Below are positions 9,133 through 16,884 of a stretch of DNA of 64,000 nucleotides, one piece after another. The number at the start of each line of letters is the position of its first letter. Position 1 is the stretch's first letter. Made by a program: the position numbers and the translations under genes. Source of the DNA: Cellulomonas sp. C5510 (GTDB taxonomy: Bacteria > Actinomycetota > Actinomycetes > Actinomycetales > Cellulomonadaceae); NCBI RefSeq assembly GCF_019797765.1, contig NZ_CP081862.1:3658001-3722000 (forward strand). Direction: 5' to 3'. The notes under the pieces are model-generated. The model did not search any database and had not been told where the DNA came from. It was given only the letters and a program-made list of their open reading frames with translations.

Positions 9133-9946
9133 ATGTCTGTTTCTCGCCATTCGTCCCGGCTGGGCGGAGCTGCTGGAGTCCGAGGCGCGCGGACCGGACG
9201 GCGCGCGGGCCGGGGCGTCGGCCGGCGGAGCCTTCCTCATCGAGCACGCGGCGGTCTCCCCGGACCACGCGCACCGGCAGGGCCACCTCGTCCACGCCGC
9301 CTCGGGCGTGCTCTCCCTCATGACCGAGCACGGGGCCTGGATCGCCCCGGCGACCCGGTTCGCGTGGGTGCCCGCGGGCTTCGTCCACCGCCACCGCGCT
9401 CACGGGCGCACCGACATGCGCATCGTGTACCTCGACGACGCCCTCGCGGCGGAGCTCCCCCCGCGACCGGCGGTGCTGGTCGCCACGCCGCTGGCCCGGG
9501 AGGCCGTGCTCGCCGCCACCGCGGGCCCACCCCGTCCGGCGGCCGCGACGGAGCACCTCCTGCGCGTCGTGGTGGACGAGGCGACGGCGGCCCCGGAGCA
9601 GCCGCTGCACCTACCGGAGCCCCGCGACCGCCGCCTGCGGGAGGTCACCCGGATCGTCGACCGGGACCTCGCCGCGCCGGTGTCACTGCAGGACGTCGCT
9701 ACGGCGGTCGGCGTCGGGGCACGGACCCTCAGCCGGCTGTTCCGGGCGGAGACCGGGATGGGCTACCGGCAGTGGCGGCTGCAGCTCCGGGTGCACCGCG
9801 CGCTCGTGCTCCTCGCCGGCGGTGCGAGCGTCACCGACACCGCGGCAGCGTGCGGCTGGGCGACGACGAGCCAGTTCATCGCGCAGTTCACCCCGCTCGT
9901 CGGCACGACCCCGGGGCGGTACCGGGCCGGCGACGGGACGCGCTGA
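9133..9946 (+). CDS. AraC family transcriptional regulator, probable frameshift at the start
   Basis: The C-terminal 100 residues are a standard AraC/XylS double HTH (VSLQDVATAVGVGARTLSRLF, then SQFIAQFTPLVGTTPGRYR). The N-terminal part is a cupin-like sensor domain (HRQGHLVHAASG, WVPAGFVHRH). In the intact frame the first acceptable start is only at 9308, inside the cupin, although good coding sequence continues upstream to a TGA at 9131. Removing one T from the TTT at 9140-9142 joins ATG 9133 to this frame and gives a natural opening, MSVLAIRPGWAELLE. So the gene most likely starts at 9133 and carries a one-base insertion or sequencing error. It is divergent from the usp gene. Confidence 0.8.
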
Positions 9947-9996
9947 CCGCCCCGGAGAGCACCTCGGGGCCTGTGCCCGCCGCGGTGGACGACGGA

Positions 9997-12234
9997 TCAG
10001 CTCGCGCGGCGGCGGTGGCGCACCAGCAGCAGACCGAGGGCGATCACGACGGCGGCCCCGGCACCCCAGGGGGCCAGCTCGGCGCCGGTCGTCGCCAGGA
10101 CCTCGCTGCGGACAGCCCCCGTCGCGGAGCCGCTGCTGGACACACCGCTGCGACCGGACGGGGTCCCGTCCCCGTCACCGGGGCTGGGCGTCGCCGGCTC
10201 CGTGGGCGCGGGCGCAGGGTCGGTCGGGGTCGGGTCGGTCGGGGCCGGGTCGGTCGGCTCGTGCGCCACGACCTCGAAGTCCACCGAGGCCGCCCCCGAG
10301 ACCGCCGTCGCCGTGACCGTGTGCCGGCCGGCGGGCGTGCCCGCGGGCACGTCGAACTGCAGGCGGATCTCCCCTGCGTCGTCCGCGGCGACCGTCCCCA
10401 GGCTGTGCGGGACCGACGACAGCACGAGCTCGACGCCCTCGCCCGGGGCGAAACCCGTCCCGGCGACCGTCTGCTGCTCGCCCGCCAGCCGCTGCGCGTG
10501 GGCGACCTCCAGGGCAACCTGCCCGATCGGCGCACGGGTGACGTGCAGCGTGACCGTGCGCCTCGCCGCGGGCTCGACGCCGTTCGCCGCCGCGAGGGTG
10601 AACGTGAACTGCCCGGTCCGGGTCGGCACGCCCGCGAGCACGCCGGTGGCGGACAGGGCCAGACCATCCGGCACGGAGCCGTCGACGACCTCCACCGCAC
10701 CCGGCGCCGGTGCACCGCCGATATCGAAGGCGAACTCGTAGGTCTCGCCCAGTACACCGGGCGCAGGGTCTCCCTGGATCGTCGCCGCCCGGGCAGCCTC
10801 CACCGCCCACAGGAACATCTGCTGGTCCGGGGCCCCACCCGGCGTCTTCGCCGAGGCGAACACGGCCCACAAGCCGTCGGTGGTCGGCGTCCCGGAGATC
10901 AGGCCCGTCGTGGGGTCGAGCGTCACGCCCGACGGAAGGCCGCTCGCCGCGTACACTACGGCTTCGCCGGCGGGGTCGACGGTCGCGTCGAGCTGCACCG
11001 CGACGGGGAAGCCGACGACGTCGTCGCCCTCCGGGGACCCGAAGCGGTCAGGGACGGGCTGCAGGTCGACGGTCACGTACCGGAGCACCACGAGGTTGCC
11101 CACCGGCGTCCCCCGGTACTCACTGGTGTCGCCGGCGACCAAGTAGCCGCCGTCGGGGAGCACGACGACCTCCTCCACCAGGCCGCTGGCGTTGCCGCCG
11201 AACCGGCCGACCACGGACGTGAACCCGAGGTCCGCCCGCAGCTCGGTGTCCAGCCGCAGCAGCTCCCCGAGCTGGGCCCCCTCCCCAGTCGTGAAGCGGC
11301 CCGCGAACAGGTAGCCGCCTTCCACCTCGGAGATCGCCGTGACCAGGGAGTCGGCGCTCAGGAGCCCGGAGGCTCGTGCGGCCACCTCCGTGTCCAGGCG
11401 CAGGTCGGCGCCCAGCCGAGCGAACGCGGTCGACGGGGTGCCCTGGAACCCGTCGAAGGATCCACCGACCACGTAGCCGCCGTCCGAGGTCGGGACGATC
11501 ACCTCGACGCTGCCGTCGAACCCGGTCCCGACCGCTGCCGCGAACTCCGGGTCGAGCCGGAGATCGGCGTCCAGGCGGACCAGCGTCCCCACGGGCTCGC
11601 CCCGGAACCGGTCGAACGCACCACCGACCAGCAACCCGCCGTCCGCTTCGGGCGCGATCGTCTCGATGGCGCTGCCGAAGGACGGGTCCGAGGAGTCGAA
11701 CGCCGTCGGGCCGCCCAGGGCGTCCTGGAAGTCGGTGTCCAGGCGGAGGTCGGCGTCCAGACGGATCAGGTCGGCCAGCGCCACGCCGTCCAAGCTGAAG
11801 AGGTCTCCGGCGACCAGGAACCCGCCGTCGTCCAGCGGCTCGACGTCGCGGACGACCCCGGAGAGGCGGGCGTACTCGGTCCCGAACCGCTCGCTGAACT
11901 CGTGGTCCAGCTCGAGGTCGGCGTCGAGACGCACGAGCGGGCCCACCGGCGTGCCCTGGTAGCTCCAGAACAGCCCTCCGACGACGTAGCCGCCGTCGTC
12001 CAGCGGTGTCACCGTCAGGACCGTCCCGTCGAAGCCGCTCCCCAGGCGCGCCTGGATCGCCTCGTCGACGACCAGCGACGTGCGCGCGGCGTGCGCCGGA
12101 GCGGTCCCGAAGGTCAGCACGGCGACGAGCGCCGCGACGACGACGGCGACGGCGCGACGTGCCGGCCCCGTCGCCCGACCCGGTCGGCCGTCACCGACCC
12201 GGGTGACGACCGTGCTTGCTGCGGACGCGTTCAC
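9997..12234 (-). CDS. secreted beta-propeller-like/Ig surface protein with LATTG sorting signal
   Basis: Start at GTG 12234 preceded by AAGGAG; 745 residues. A signal peptide (hydrophobic run ending TAPAHA) is followed by six to seven copies of a roughly 55-residue unit of the form DGGYVVGG-F-x-G-PVGxLVRLDADL (about residues 50-410), which resembles delta-60/DUF5122-type propeller repeats. Two Ig-like domains of the 'putative Ig' (He_PIG) kind follow (LPSGVTLDPTTGLISGTP; VPDGLALSATGVLAGVP), then a further beta domain, a Pro/Thr/Asp-rich stalk (TDPAPTDPTPTDP), and LATTG (near 713), a membrane helix and RHRRRAS. It is expected to be anchored to the cell wall by a class E sortase. Function unknown; adhesin or carbohydrate contact is a guess. 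Confidence 0.83.
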   Translation of the reverse strand: MNASAASTVVTRVGDGRPGRATGPARRAVAVVVAALVAVLTFGTAPAHAARTSLVVDEAIQARLGSGFDGTVLTVTPLDDGGYVVGGLFWSYQGTPVGPLVRLDADLELDHEFSERFGTEYARLSGVVRDVEPLDDGGFLVAGDLFSLDGVALADLIRLDADLRLDTDFQDALGGPTAFDSSDPSFGSAIETIAPEADGGLLVGGAFDRFRGEPVGTLVRLDADLRLDPEFAAAVGTGFDGSVEVIVPTSDGGYVVGGSFDGFQGTPSTAFARLGADLRLDTEVAARASGLLSADSLVTAISEVEGGYLFAGRFTTGEGAQLGELLRLDTELRADLGFTSVVGRFGGNASGLVEEVVVLPDGGYLVAGDTSEYRGTPVGNLVVLRYVTVDLQPVPDRFGSPEGDDVVGFPVAVQLDATVDPAGEAVVYAASGLPSGVTLDPTTGLISGTPTTDGLWAVFASAKTPGGAPDQQMFLWAVEAARAATIQGDPAPGVLGETYEFAFDIGGAPAPGAVEVVDGSVPDGLALSATGVLAGVPTRTGQFTFTLAAANGVEPAARRTVTLHVTRAPIGQVALEVAHAQRLAGEQQTVAGTGFAPGEGVELVLSSVPHSLGTVAADDAGEIRLQFDVPAGTPAGRHTVTATAVSGAASVDFEVVAHEPTDPAPTDPTPTDPAPAPTEPATPSPGDGDGTPSGRSGVSSSGSATGAVRSEVLATTGAELAPWGAGAAVVIALGLLLVRHRRRAS

Positions 12235-12819
12235 GTCTCCGCTCCTTCGTGTCGAGTGCCCGAGGGGCGCACGTCGGCGGGTGTCGACGGCGGGTCTCGA
12301 GCGGTGGGGGCGTCGGCCGTGTGCGCACCACGCGCACCCAGGACCTGCACCCGACGGGGCAGGGGGTCGCGGTCGGCGCATCCGGTGGGCGTTCTGCCGG
12401 CGGAGCGCTGGCTCGTCGCGTGTTCCTACGGTGACAGGGCGCAGACCACTCAGCCGCGGGGGCCCGGCGCGAGTAAGTGGTCAGCAGGCGGAATTGAGGG
12501 GTCGGGGCGCGGAGATGAGTGGAGGCGTCCACCCCACGTCGGCAGCGCGGCTGAGTGGGCCCGGCGGGGAGCACCTGCGGGCACGGCAGAACCCGAGCCG
12601 CCCACCCCTGTCGTCGGCACGGCCCCGGGCCGACGACGGAACGCCCTGGCTGCCGCCGCGCTCGGTCCCCCTGCCCACGGGGGTCTTCTCAGTAGCCGGT
12701 CACCGGGCCGACGAGAAGCCCCGCAGGGGCTGCTGAGGGAGATGGAACGACGTCGTTCCCGGGATCGGTCGATCGCCGTGAAGATCGGGAGCGTGCCTCG
12801 GTCTGCTGGCCACGGTGGC
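12235..12819. other. non-coding stretch at the left edge of the accessory island
   Basis: About 585 bp with no convincing gene; open frames on both strands are arginine- and proline-rich noise. A compact perfect hairpin (AGCCCC-GCA-GGGGCT, 12717-12731) lies close to the parB remnant. This is where a left attachment site of the island would be expected, but I see no copy of the tRNA-Arg 3' end here. Confidence 0.5.
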
Positions 12820-13645
12820 CGCACCAGCGCTCAAGGGTGATCAGGTAGCGGGCGGCGGCGTCCACAGGGTGGGCGTGCCGCCAGGTGTGCACGCCGGTGT
12901 TCTGCTCGATCGCGGCGAGCACGACGACCAGGGCGATCACCTGGGAGCGGGGGTGCTGGCCTTGTCCAGCATCCCGGCGATGTACTGCCCGCCGCCCATC
13001 GACTGCTTGTGGCCGAGCATCTGCGCGGCGAGGCCGTGGCCCTTGGTGGCTGCGTCCTGCAGCAGCGCGCCGTGGAACGCCACGGCGCGGGCGATGAACT
13101 CGGCGGCGCCCTTCGGCGGGGTCCTGCGGGCGGCCAGGGTCGGCAGCCACTCGCGGCGCACCGTCTCGGCGGACCGCCATGCGGCGTTGTTCTCCCGGAC
13201 CTGGCGCCGTTCGGCCCGCTCCTCCTCGGGCAGGACGTTCGCCGTGGCGGCGGGGGTGTTCGGGTCGGTCCACCGCTGGTGCCCGCTGGCCTTGTAGTCG
13301 CTGCACCCGTACACCGGCGCCGCGCTGCGCGTCTCGGGGTCGTACTCGACCCACGCGACGTGCCGAGGGCAGGTGGCGTGCTGCTCGACGGTCAGCGGGT
13401 CGCGCTGACCCTTGGCGCGCAGGTCACCGACAGCCCGGACCAGGGCGTCGTAGTACCCGGGTGCGGTGACCACCTTCACGCCGTCGGCCTCCAGGGCGGC
13501 GCGGGCGACCGCCACCGCCTCGACCCGGGCGCGCCGGTCGCGGGCCTGCTGGGCGGCGTGGGCGAGCGACCGGCCGCTCTGTGCGGCGAAGGTCAGGTCC
13601 CGGGTCGCGGCCTCGTCGTCCTCGAACTCCGCGAACAGGGCGGGT
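12820..13645 (-). pseudogene. parB-like partition protein remnant, truncated and frameshifted
   Basis: The minus strand encodes the C-terminal half of a ParB-type protein of the kind found on actinobacterial plasmids and integrative elements: FAAQSGRSLAHAAQQARDRR, then VEQHATCPRHVAWVEYDP, AEFIARAVAFHGALL and QYIAGMLDKASTP. One frame stops at 12937, but the expected ending (SQVIALVVVLAAIEQ, NTGVHTWR) continues in the next frame, so there is a frameshift near 12945. The tail also degrades after LERW. The N-terminal DNA-clamp half is missing: at about 13645 the sequence switches abruptly to an IS3 transposase fragment. Clearly a relic. Confidence 0.7.
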
Positions 13646-13815
13646 CGCCCCGAGCACCTACTACGCCGCCAAGGGCCGGCCGCCTTCGGCGCGGTCGGTC
13701 GCCGACGCGGAGCTGACCGAGGTCATCACTGCCGAGCACGCCGCGAACTACGGGGTCTACGGGGCGCGGAAGATGTGGAAGCACCTGCACCGCCTCGGCC
13801 ACCCGGTCGGGCGCT
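13644..13815 (+). pseudogene. IS3-family transposase (orfB) fragment
   Basis: About 57 codons read APSTYYAAKGRPPS, AELTEVITAEHAANYG, then VYGARKMWKHLHRLG: the N-terminal part of an IS3-family OrfB just before its DDE core. Both ends are abrupt; the upstream side joins the truncated parB remnant and the downstream side joins unrelated sequence at HPVGRC. No terminal repeats remain. It differs from the intact IS3 element 2 kb away (its OrfB reads LKLARQPYYRWLAAP at the same place), so it is from a different insertion. Confidence 0.75.
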
Positions 13816-13928
13816 GTCGAAGCCCTGGTCGGTGTCAGATGACCAGAGCCTCCGTCGGACCCCGGGGCGGCTCATCGCCGTCCGCCGAAGCGGCCGCGCT
13901 CAACTGCCGTGCGCCGTACCCTGAGATT

Positions 13929-14513
13929 GTGGCTTCAGGGGGACAGAGAGAATTCGCACTGGCAGCAGGCGATCGTGTCGACCAGTTCCTTCGGGAGGTG
14001 GATCGGTACTGGAGGTCGACCGGCATGCCGGTTCACGCGCGAGCGAGGCGGCTGAACGCCGCGCGAGTCTCCCTACGGGCACGATCTGTGCCTGCTTCCG
14101 ATGAGGTGGCTGCTTTCGCCGAGGCTTGGGTCGGACGTGAGACCGAGTCCCGGGTGCGTTGGGCGTACCTGGACGCGGCTGCGGTCCTCACCGCTGGACT
14201 AGCCGCAGCATGCGCTATTTCCGACATTGCGGGAGATAGGGTGGAGCTGAGCCTTGTTGTTATCGTCGGGGTTGCGAGCGTGGCCGGGATCCGGCTGTTC
14301 ACGGCGCTGTCCAGGGCCGCGCGGGCGGAGTCGCTCGCGCAAAGCGTGCGACGGAAGTGGACGGCCGTGATGGCAGTCGCACTGCTCTTCGCAGCAGCAG
14401 CGTCGCTTGGATCGACAGCCTTGTTGCTCACGCCCTACTGGACGGTCGGGTTCGCGGTGTTGGCGATTTGCTTCGCCCTATCGGCGCACCGCATTCAGTC
14501 GACGTGGGAGTAG
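13929..14513 (+). CDS. hypothetical membrane protein with four helices
   Basis: Start placed at GTG 13929; the same frame is open further upstream but that part is the IS3 fragment and junction sequence. The 194-residue product has a charged N-terminal region of about 80 residues (DQFLREVDRYWRSTGMPVHA) and then four hydrophobic segments near residues 82-102, 107-128, 145-165 and 168-186. I recognise no family. Base composition is less GC-rich than the flanking chromosome, in line with island DNA. An N-terminal cytoplasmic domain fused to a small membrane module is sometimes seen in immunity or defence effectors, but nothing specific supports that here. Confidence 0.55.
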   Translation: MASGGQREFALAAGDRVDQFLREVDRYWRSTGMPVHARARRLNAARVSLRARSVPASDEVAAFAEAWVGRETESRVRWAYLDAAAVLTAGLAAACAISDIAGDRVELSLVVIVGVASVAGIRLFTALSRAARAESLAQSVRRKWTAVMAVALLFAAAASLGSTALLLTPYWTVGFAVLAICFALSAHRIQSTWE

Positions 14514-14921
14514 TTGGGCGGGGGCAGCGAAGGCACGAGCTCCTCCTCGTAGGAAGGCGTTGACAAGACCTGTCAGCGGTAGCACCGTCTAGTGGTCCTC
14601 TAGAGCGACGATCCAGCAGGCGATGTGGTGAGTGGTCGGCGAATGGAGCGGCGACTGGCGGCGATCGGTCCCGCCCTGTTGTGGGTCCTTCCGTCAGAAG
14701 GCGTGCTCCGAGACAGTGCAGGTCGGTCCTGGTGGAGGGCGCGGCAAGCGCTCGACCGCCCGAGCGACCTGCTCGAGCACGCTCACCACGACGTGGCGCA
14801 ACCACGTCGACGTGGACGGGCAGATCGACACCGGTGAGCAGCCGTACGACGCCGACACGATCGCGTGCCGGGTCAACTAGGTGAGGCGAGGGCCCTTGCG
14901 CCGTAGCGAACGCATCCCGTC
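14514..14921. other. intergenic stretch with a possible gene relic
   Basis: About 400 bp with no confident gene. One short plus-strand frame ending at 14880 finishes with TTWRNHVDVDGQIDTGEQPY, which looks more protein-like than its surroundings and may be the tail of a decayed gene, but I cannot assign it. Nothing else is seen. Confidence 0.35.
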
Positions 14922-15512
14922 ATGGCTGTAGAGCGGGCACGAGATCTGGCAGCGGCCCGCTGGCTCACCCAGTCCGGGGTCCCTGAGGAACTCCTGGTGA
15001 CCGCTGGCCCAGGGGGTTACGAGGCCTATGCCCGACTTCGGCTGATCCCGGACCCCGACCGGCCGGACCAGCTCGAGTCCGAGGCGGTCGCCGGGACAGG
15101 GGGCCTGTCGGACATCGGCAAGATGCGCCGGGCGCTGCTCTCGCTCGCCACCTTCACGAGCACGCCCGAGTCGGTGTACTTCTGTGTCTGGGACGGCTAC
15201 TCAGACGTCCGCCTGCCACCCGCTCTCTCGCGAGGTCCGCTCCTGACGCTCGCGAGCCGGGAGTACGCGGTGCTTCACGGGCGACTCGAGGACATCGGCG
15301 ACTGGGAGCGCCTGCTGGGGACCGAGTCCGACCACCCTCCAGCCCTGGTGTGGCCGGACGACCGAGGGTGGTGCGTCGTGTGCGATGTCGATGTGCACTG
15401 GGCGGGCATCGCTGCCACCCGTGAGGCGGTCGATCGGCTGCGTGCCGACGACGGACTCGACGTTGTGGTGTGGCGCCCCGAGGATGTGCGGGGGCTGCGC
15501 ACCTACCTCTAG
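14922..15512 (+). CDS. hypothetical cytoplasmic protein, 196 aa
   Basis: Start ATG 14922. The product is soluble, without signal peptide or membrane helix. It has a protein-like composition with many aromatic residues (VYFCVWDGYSD, GWCVVCDVDVHWAGI, VVWRPEDVRG). I recall similar unnamed proteins in actinobacteria, often solitary, but no function. The IS3 element starts about 100 bp downstream. Immunity-protein or SUKH-like roles are conceivable from size and composition but are not shown. Confidence 0.6.
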   Translation: MAVERARDLAAARWLTQSGVPEELLVTAGPGGYEAYARLRLIPDPDRPDQLESEAVAGTGGLSDIGKMRRALLSLATFTSTPESVYFCVWDGYSDVRLPPALSRGPLLTLASREYAVLHGRLEDIGDWERLLGTESDHPPALVWPDDRGWCVVCDVDVHWAGIAATREAVDRLRADDGLDVVVWRPEDVRGLRTYL

Positions 15513-15618
15513 AGCCGTGGGGAACCCGCGCCCGGGCACGGCGTCTGCTCACCTGGGCGGACCGCATCGGACAGAGGCCAGATCCGATACCGGCCTCAGT
15601 GGGACGCGACAACGAGTT

Positions 15619-15644
15619 GGGGTCTGCTGCACGAGTAGGTGACA
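15619..15644 (+). repeat. left terminal inverted repeat of the IS3 element
   Basis: 26 bp beginning GGGGTCTGCTGCACGA; matches the reverse complement of 16859-16884 at 25 of 26 positions (G/A difference at position 17). Confidence 0.88.
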
Positions 15645-15679
15645 CCTGATCTGTGGTGCCGGGAGGCGCCGCTGAGAGG

Positions 15680-15976
15680 ATGTCGAACGTGCCCAGACCC
15701 CATCCGAAGGAGTTCCGCGACGATGTCGTGGCCGTGGCTCGCCGCGGGGACGCTCCGATCAAGCAGATCGCCCACGACTTCGGGATCTCCGAGTCGTGCC
15801 TGCGGAACTGGCTCCAGGCCGCGGACGTCGAGGACGGCAACCGGCCCGGGGCGACGGCGTCGGAGTCGGCCGAGCTACGTGACCTGCGTCGCCGTAACCG
15901 GCTGCTGGAGCAGGAGGTCGAGGTCCTGCGGCGGGCGACGGCCTACCTCTCGCAGGCGCATCTGCCGGGAAAATGA
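15680..15976 (+). CDS. IS3-family transposase OrfA
   Basis: About 98 residues. The HTH_Tnp_1-type domain is clear: HPKEFRDDVVAVARR, then IKQIAHDFGISESCLRNWL, followed by a leucine-zipper-like helix (LRDLRRRNRLLEQEVEVLRR) used for multimerisation. OrfA binds the terminal repeats. Start is ATG 15680 or GTG 15689; GAGAGG is better spaced for the second. It ends in GGGAAAATGATG, where its TGA overlaps the ATG of orfB and a run of four A offers a -1 slippage site, the usual way IS3 elements make the OrfAB fusion. Confidence 0.88.
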   Translation: MSNVPRPHPKEFRDDVVAVARRGDAPIKQIAHDFGISESCLRNWLQAADVEDGNRPGATASESAELRDLRRRNRLLEQEVEVLRRATAYLSQAHLPGK

Positions 15977-16851
15977 TGTACCCGCTCGTGCGTGAGCTCG
16001 CTGTGGACGGTATCCCCGTCGCGGTGACGTGCCGGGTCCTGAAGCTCGCAAGACAGCCCTACTACCGGTGGCTCGCGGCCCCGTTCACCGACCGCGACCT
16101 CGAGCAGGCGCGCCTGGCGAACGCGCTGTTCGACGCCCACCGCGACGACCCCGAGTTCGGCCACCGGCTCCTCGGCGACGAGGGCCGCGAGGCCGGCCAC
16201 CAGGCGTGCGACCGCACGGTCTGGCGGGTCTGCCGGGACAACCGGTGGTGGTCGGTGTTCGGCAAGAAGCGCGGCAAGAACGGCAAGCGGCCCGGACCGC
16301 CGGCTCACGATGACCTCGTGCGCCGCGACTTCACCGCCGCCGCGCCGAACGAGCTGTGGCTGACCGACATCACCGAGCATCACACCGCCGAGGGCAAGCT
16401 CTACCTTTGCGCGATCAAGGACGTGTACTCCAACCGGATCGTGGGGTACTCGATCAGCGACCGCATGAAGTCCCGCCTCGCGGTCGACGCCCTGGCTTCG
16501 GCGCTCGCCCGCCGCGGCGGCGACGTCGCCGGATGCACGGTCCACTCCGATCGCGGCAGCCAGTTTCGGTCCCGGAAGTTCCTTGCCGAGCTTCGCCGCC
16601 ACGACCTGGTCGGGTCGATGGGCCAGGTCGCCTCCGCCGGCGACAACGCCGCCATGGAGTCGTTCTTCTCCCTGCTGCAGAAGAACGTCCTGGACCGACG
16701 CCGCTGGGCCACCCGCCACGAGCTACGCCTCGCGATCATCACCTGGATCGAGCGGACCTACCACCGCCGCCGACGCCAGGTCCGACTCGGCCGCCTGACA
16801 CCCATCGAGTACGAGACGATCATGACCACTCAGGTCGCACTCGCCGCCTGA
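15973..16851 (+). CDS. IS3-family transposase OrfB (DDE integrase)
   Basis: 292 residues with the full IS3 catalytic core. The DDE residues are Asp132 (LTDIT), Asp193 (HSDRGSQF) and Glu229 (AMESFF), with exactly 35 residues between the second Asp and the Glu. The N-terminal region has the HTH_21-like stretch, and the C-terminus ends in a normal RLTPIEYE motif. Complete and apparently intact, so this copy may still be mobile. It overlaps orfA by ATGA and is expected to be translated mainly as an OrfAB fusion by -1 frameshifting. Confidence 0.92.
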   Translation: MMYPLVRELAVDGIPVAVTCRVLKLARQPYYRWLAAPFTDRDLEQARLANALFDAHRDDPEFGHRLLGDEGREAGHQACDRTVWRVCRDNRWWSVFGKKRGKNGKRPGPPAHDDLVRRDFTAAAPNELWLTDITEHHTAEGKLYLCAIKDVYSNRIVGYSISDRMKSRLAVDALASALARRGGDVAGCTVHSDRGSQFRSRKFLAELRRHDLVGSMGQVASAGDNAAMESFFSLLQKNVLDRRRWATRHELRLAIITWIERTYHRRRRQVRLGRLTPIEYETIMTTQVALAA

Positions 16852-16858
16852 GACCACC

Positions 16859-16884
16859 TGTCACCTATTCGTGCAGCAGACCCC
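16859..16884 (-). repeat. right terminal inverted repeat of the IS3 element
   Basis: 26 bp ending AGCAGACCCC on the plus strand, the reverse complement of the left repeat with one mismatch. On the minus strand it encodes the last five residues and the TAG stop of the neighbouring receiver-domain gene. Confidence 0.88.

Larger units (their letters stand above)
15619..16884 (+). mobile_element. complete IS3-family insertion sequence
   Basis: A 1266-bp element with two overlapping transposase frames (orfA, orfB in the -1 frame) between 26-bp terminal inverted repeats that differ at one position. The outer bases are GGGG/CCCC. I see no exact short target duplication: the three bases outside are GTT on the left and GCT on the right. 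That suggests an old insertion, a rearrangement after insertion, or boundaries a base or two off. The right end lies inside or immediately against the 3' end of the receiver-domain gene and supplies its stop codon. Confidence 0.88.

Noticed and set aside
12235..12820. Left attachment site matching the tRNA-Arg 3' end
   Set aside because: I could not find a copy of the tRNA 3' half by eye in this stretch or elsewhere in the island.
9130..12840. Plus-strand open frame of about 1236 codons across the AraC and surface-protein genes
   Set aside because: Mostly antisense to the surface protein and out of frame with AraC; low-complexity Arg-rich sequence.
13581..14513. One 310-codon gene covering the IS3 fragment and the membrane protein
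   Set aside because: The first part is clearly OrfB-derived and the junction residues are meaningless; the frame is open by chance.
14632..14880. Short plus-strand open frame of about 82 codons
   Set aside because: Only its last 20 residues look protein-like and no family or ribosome site supports it; mentioned as a possible relic only.
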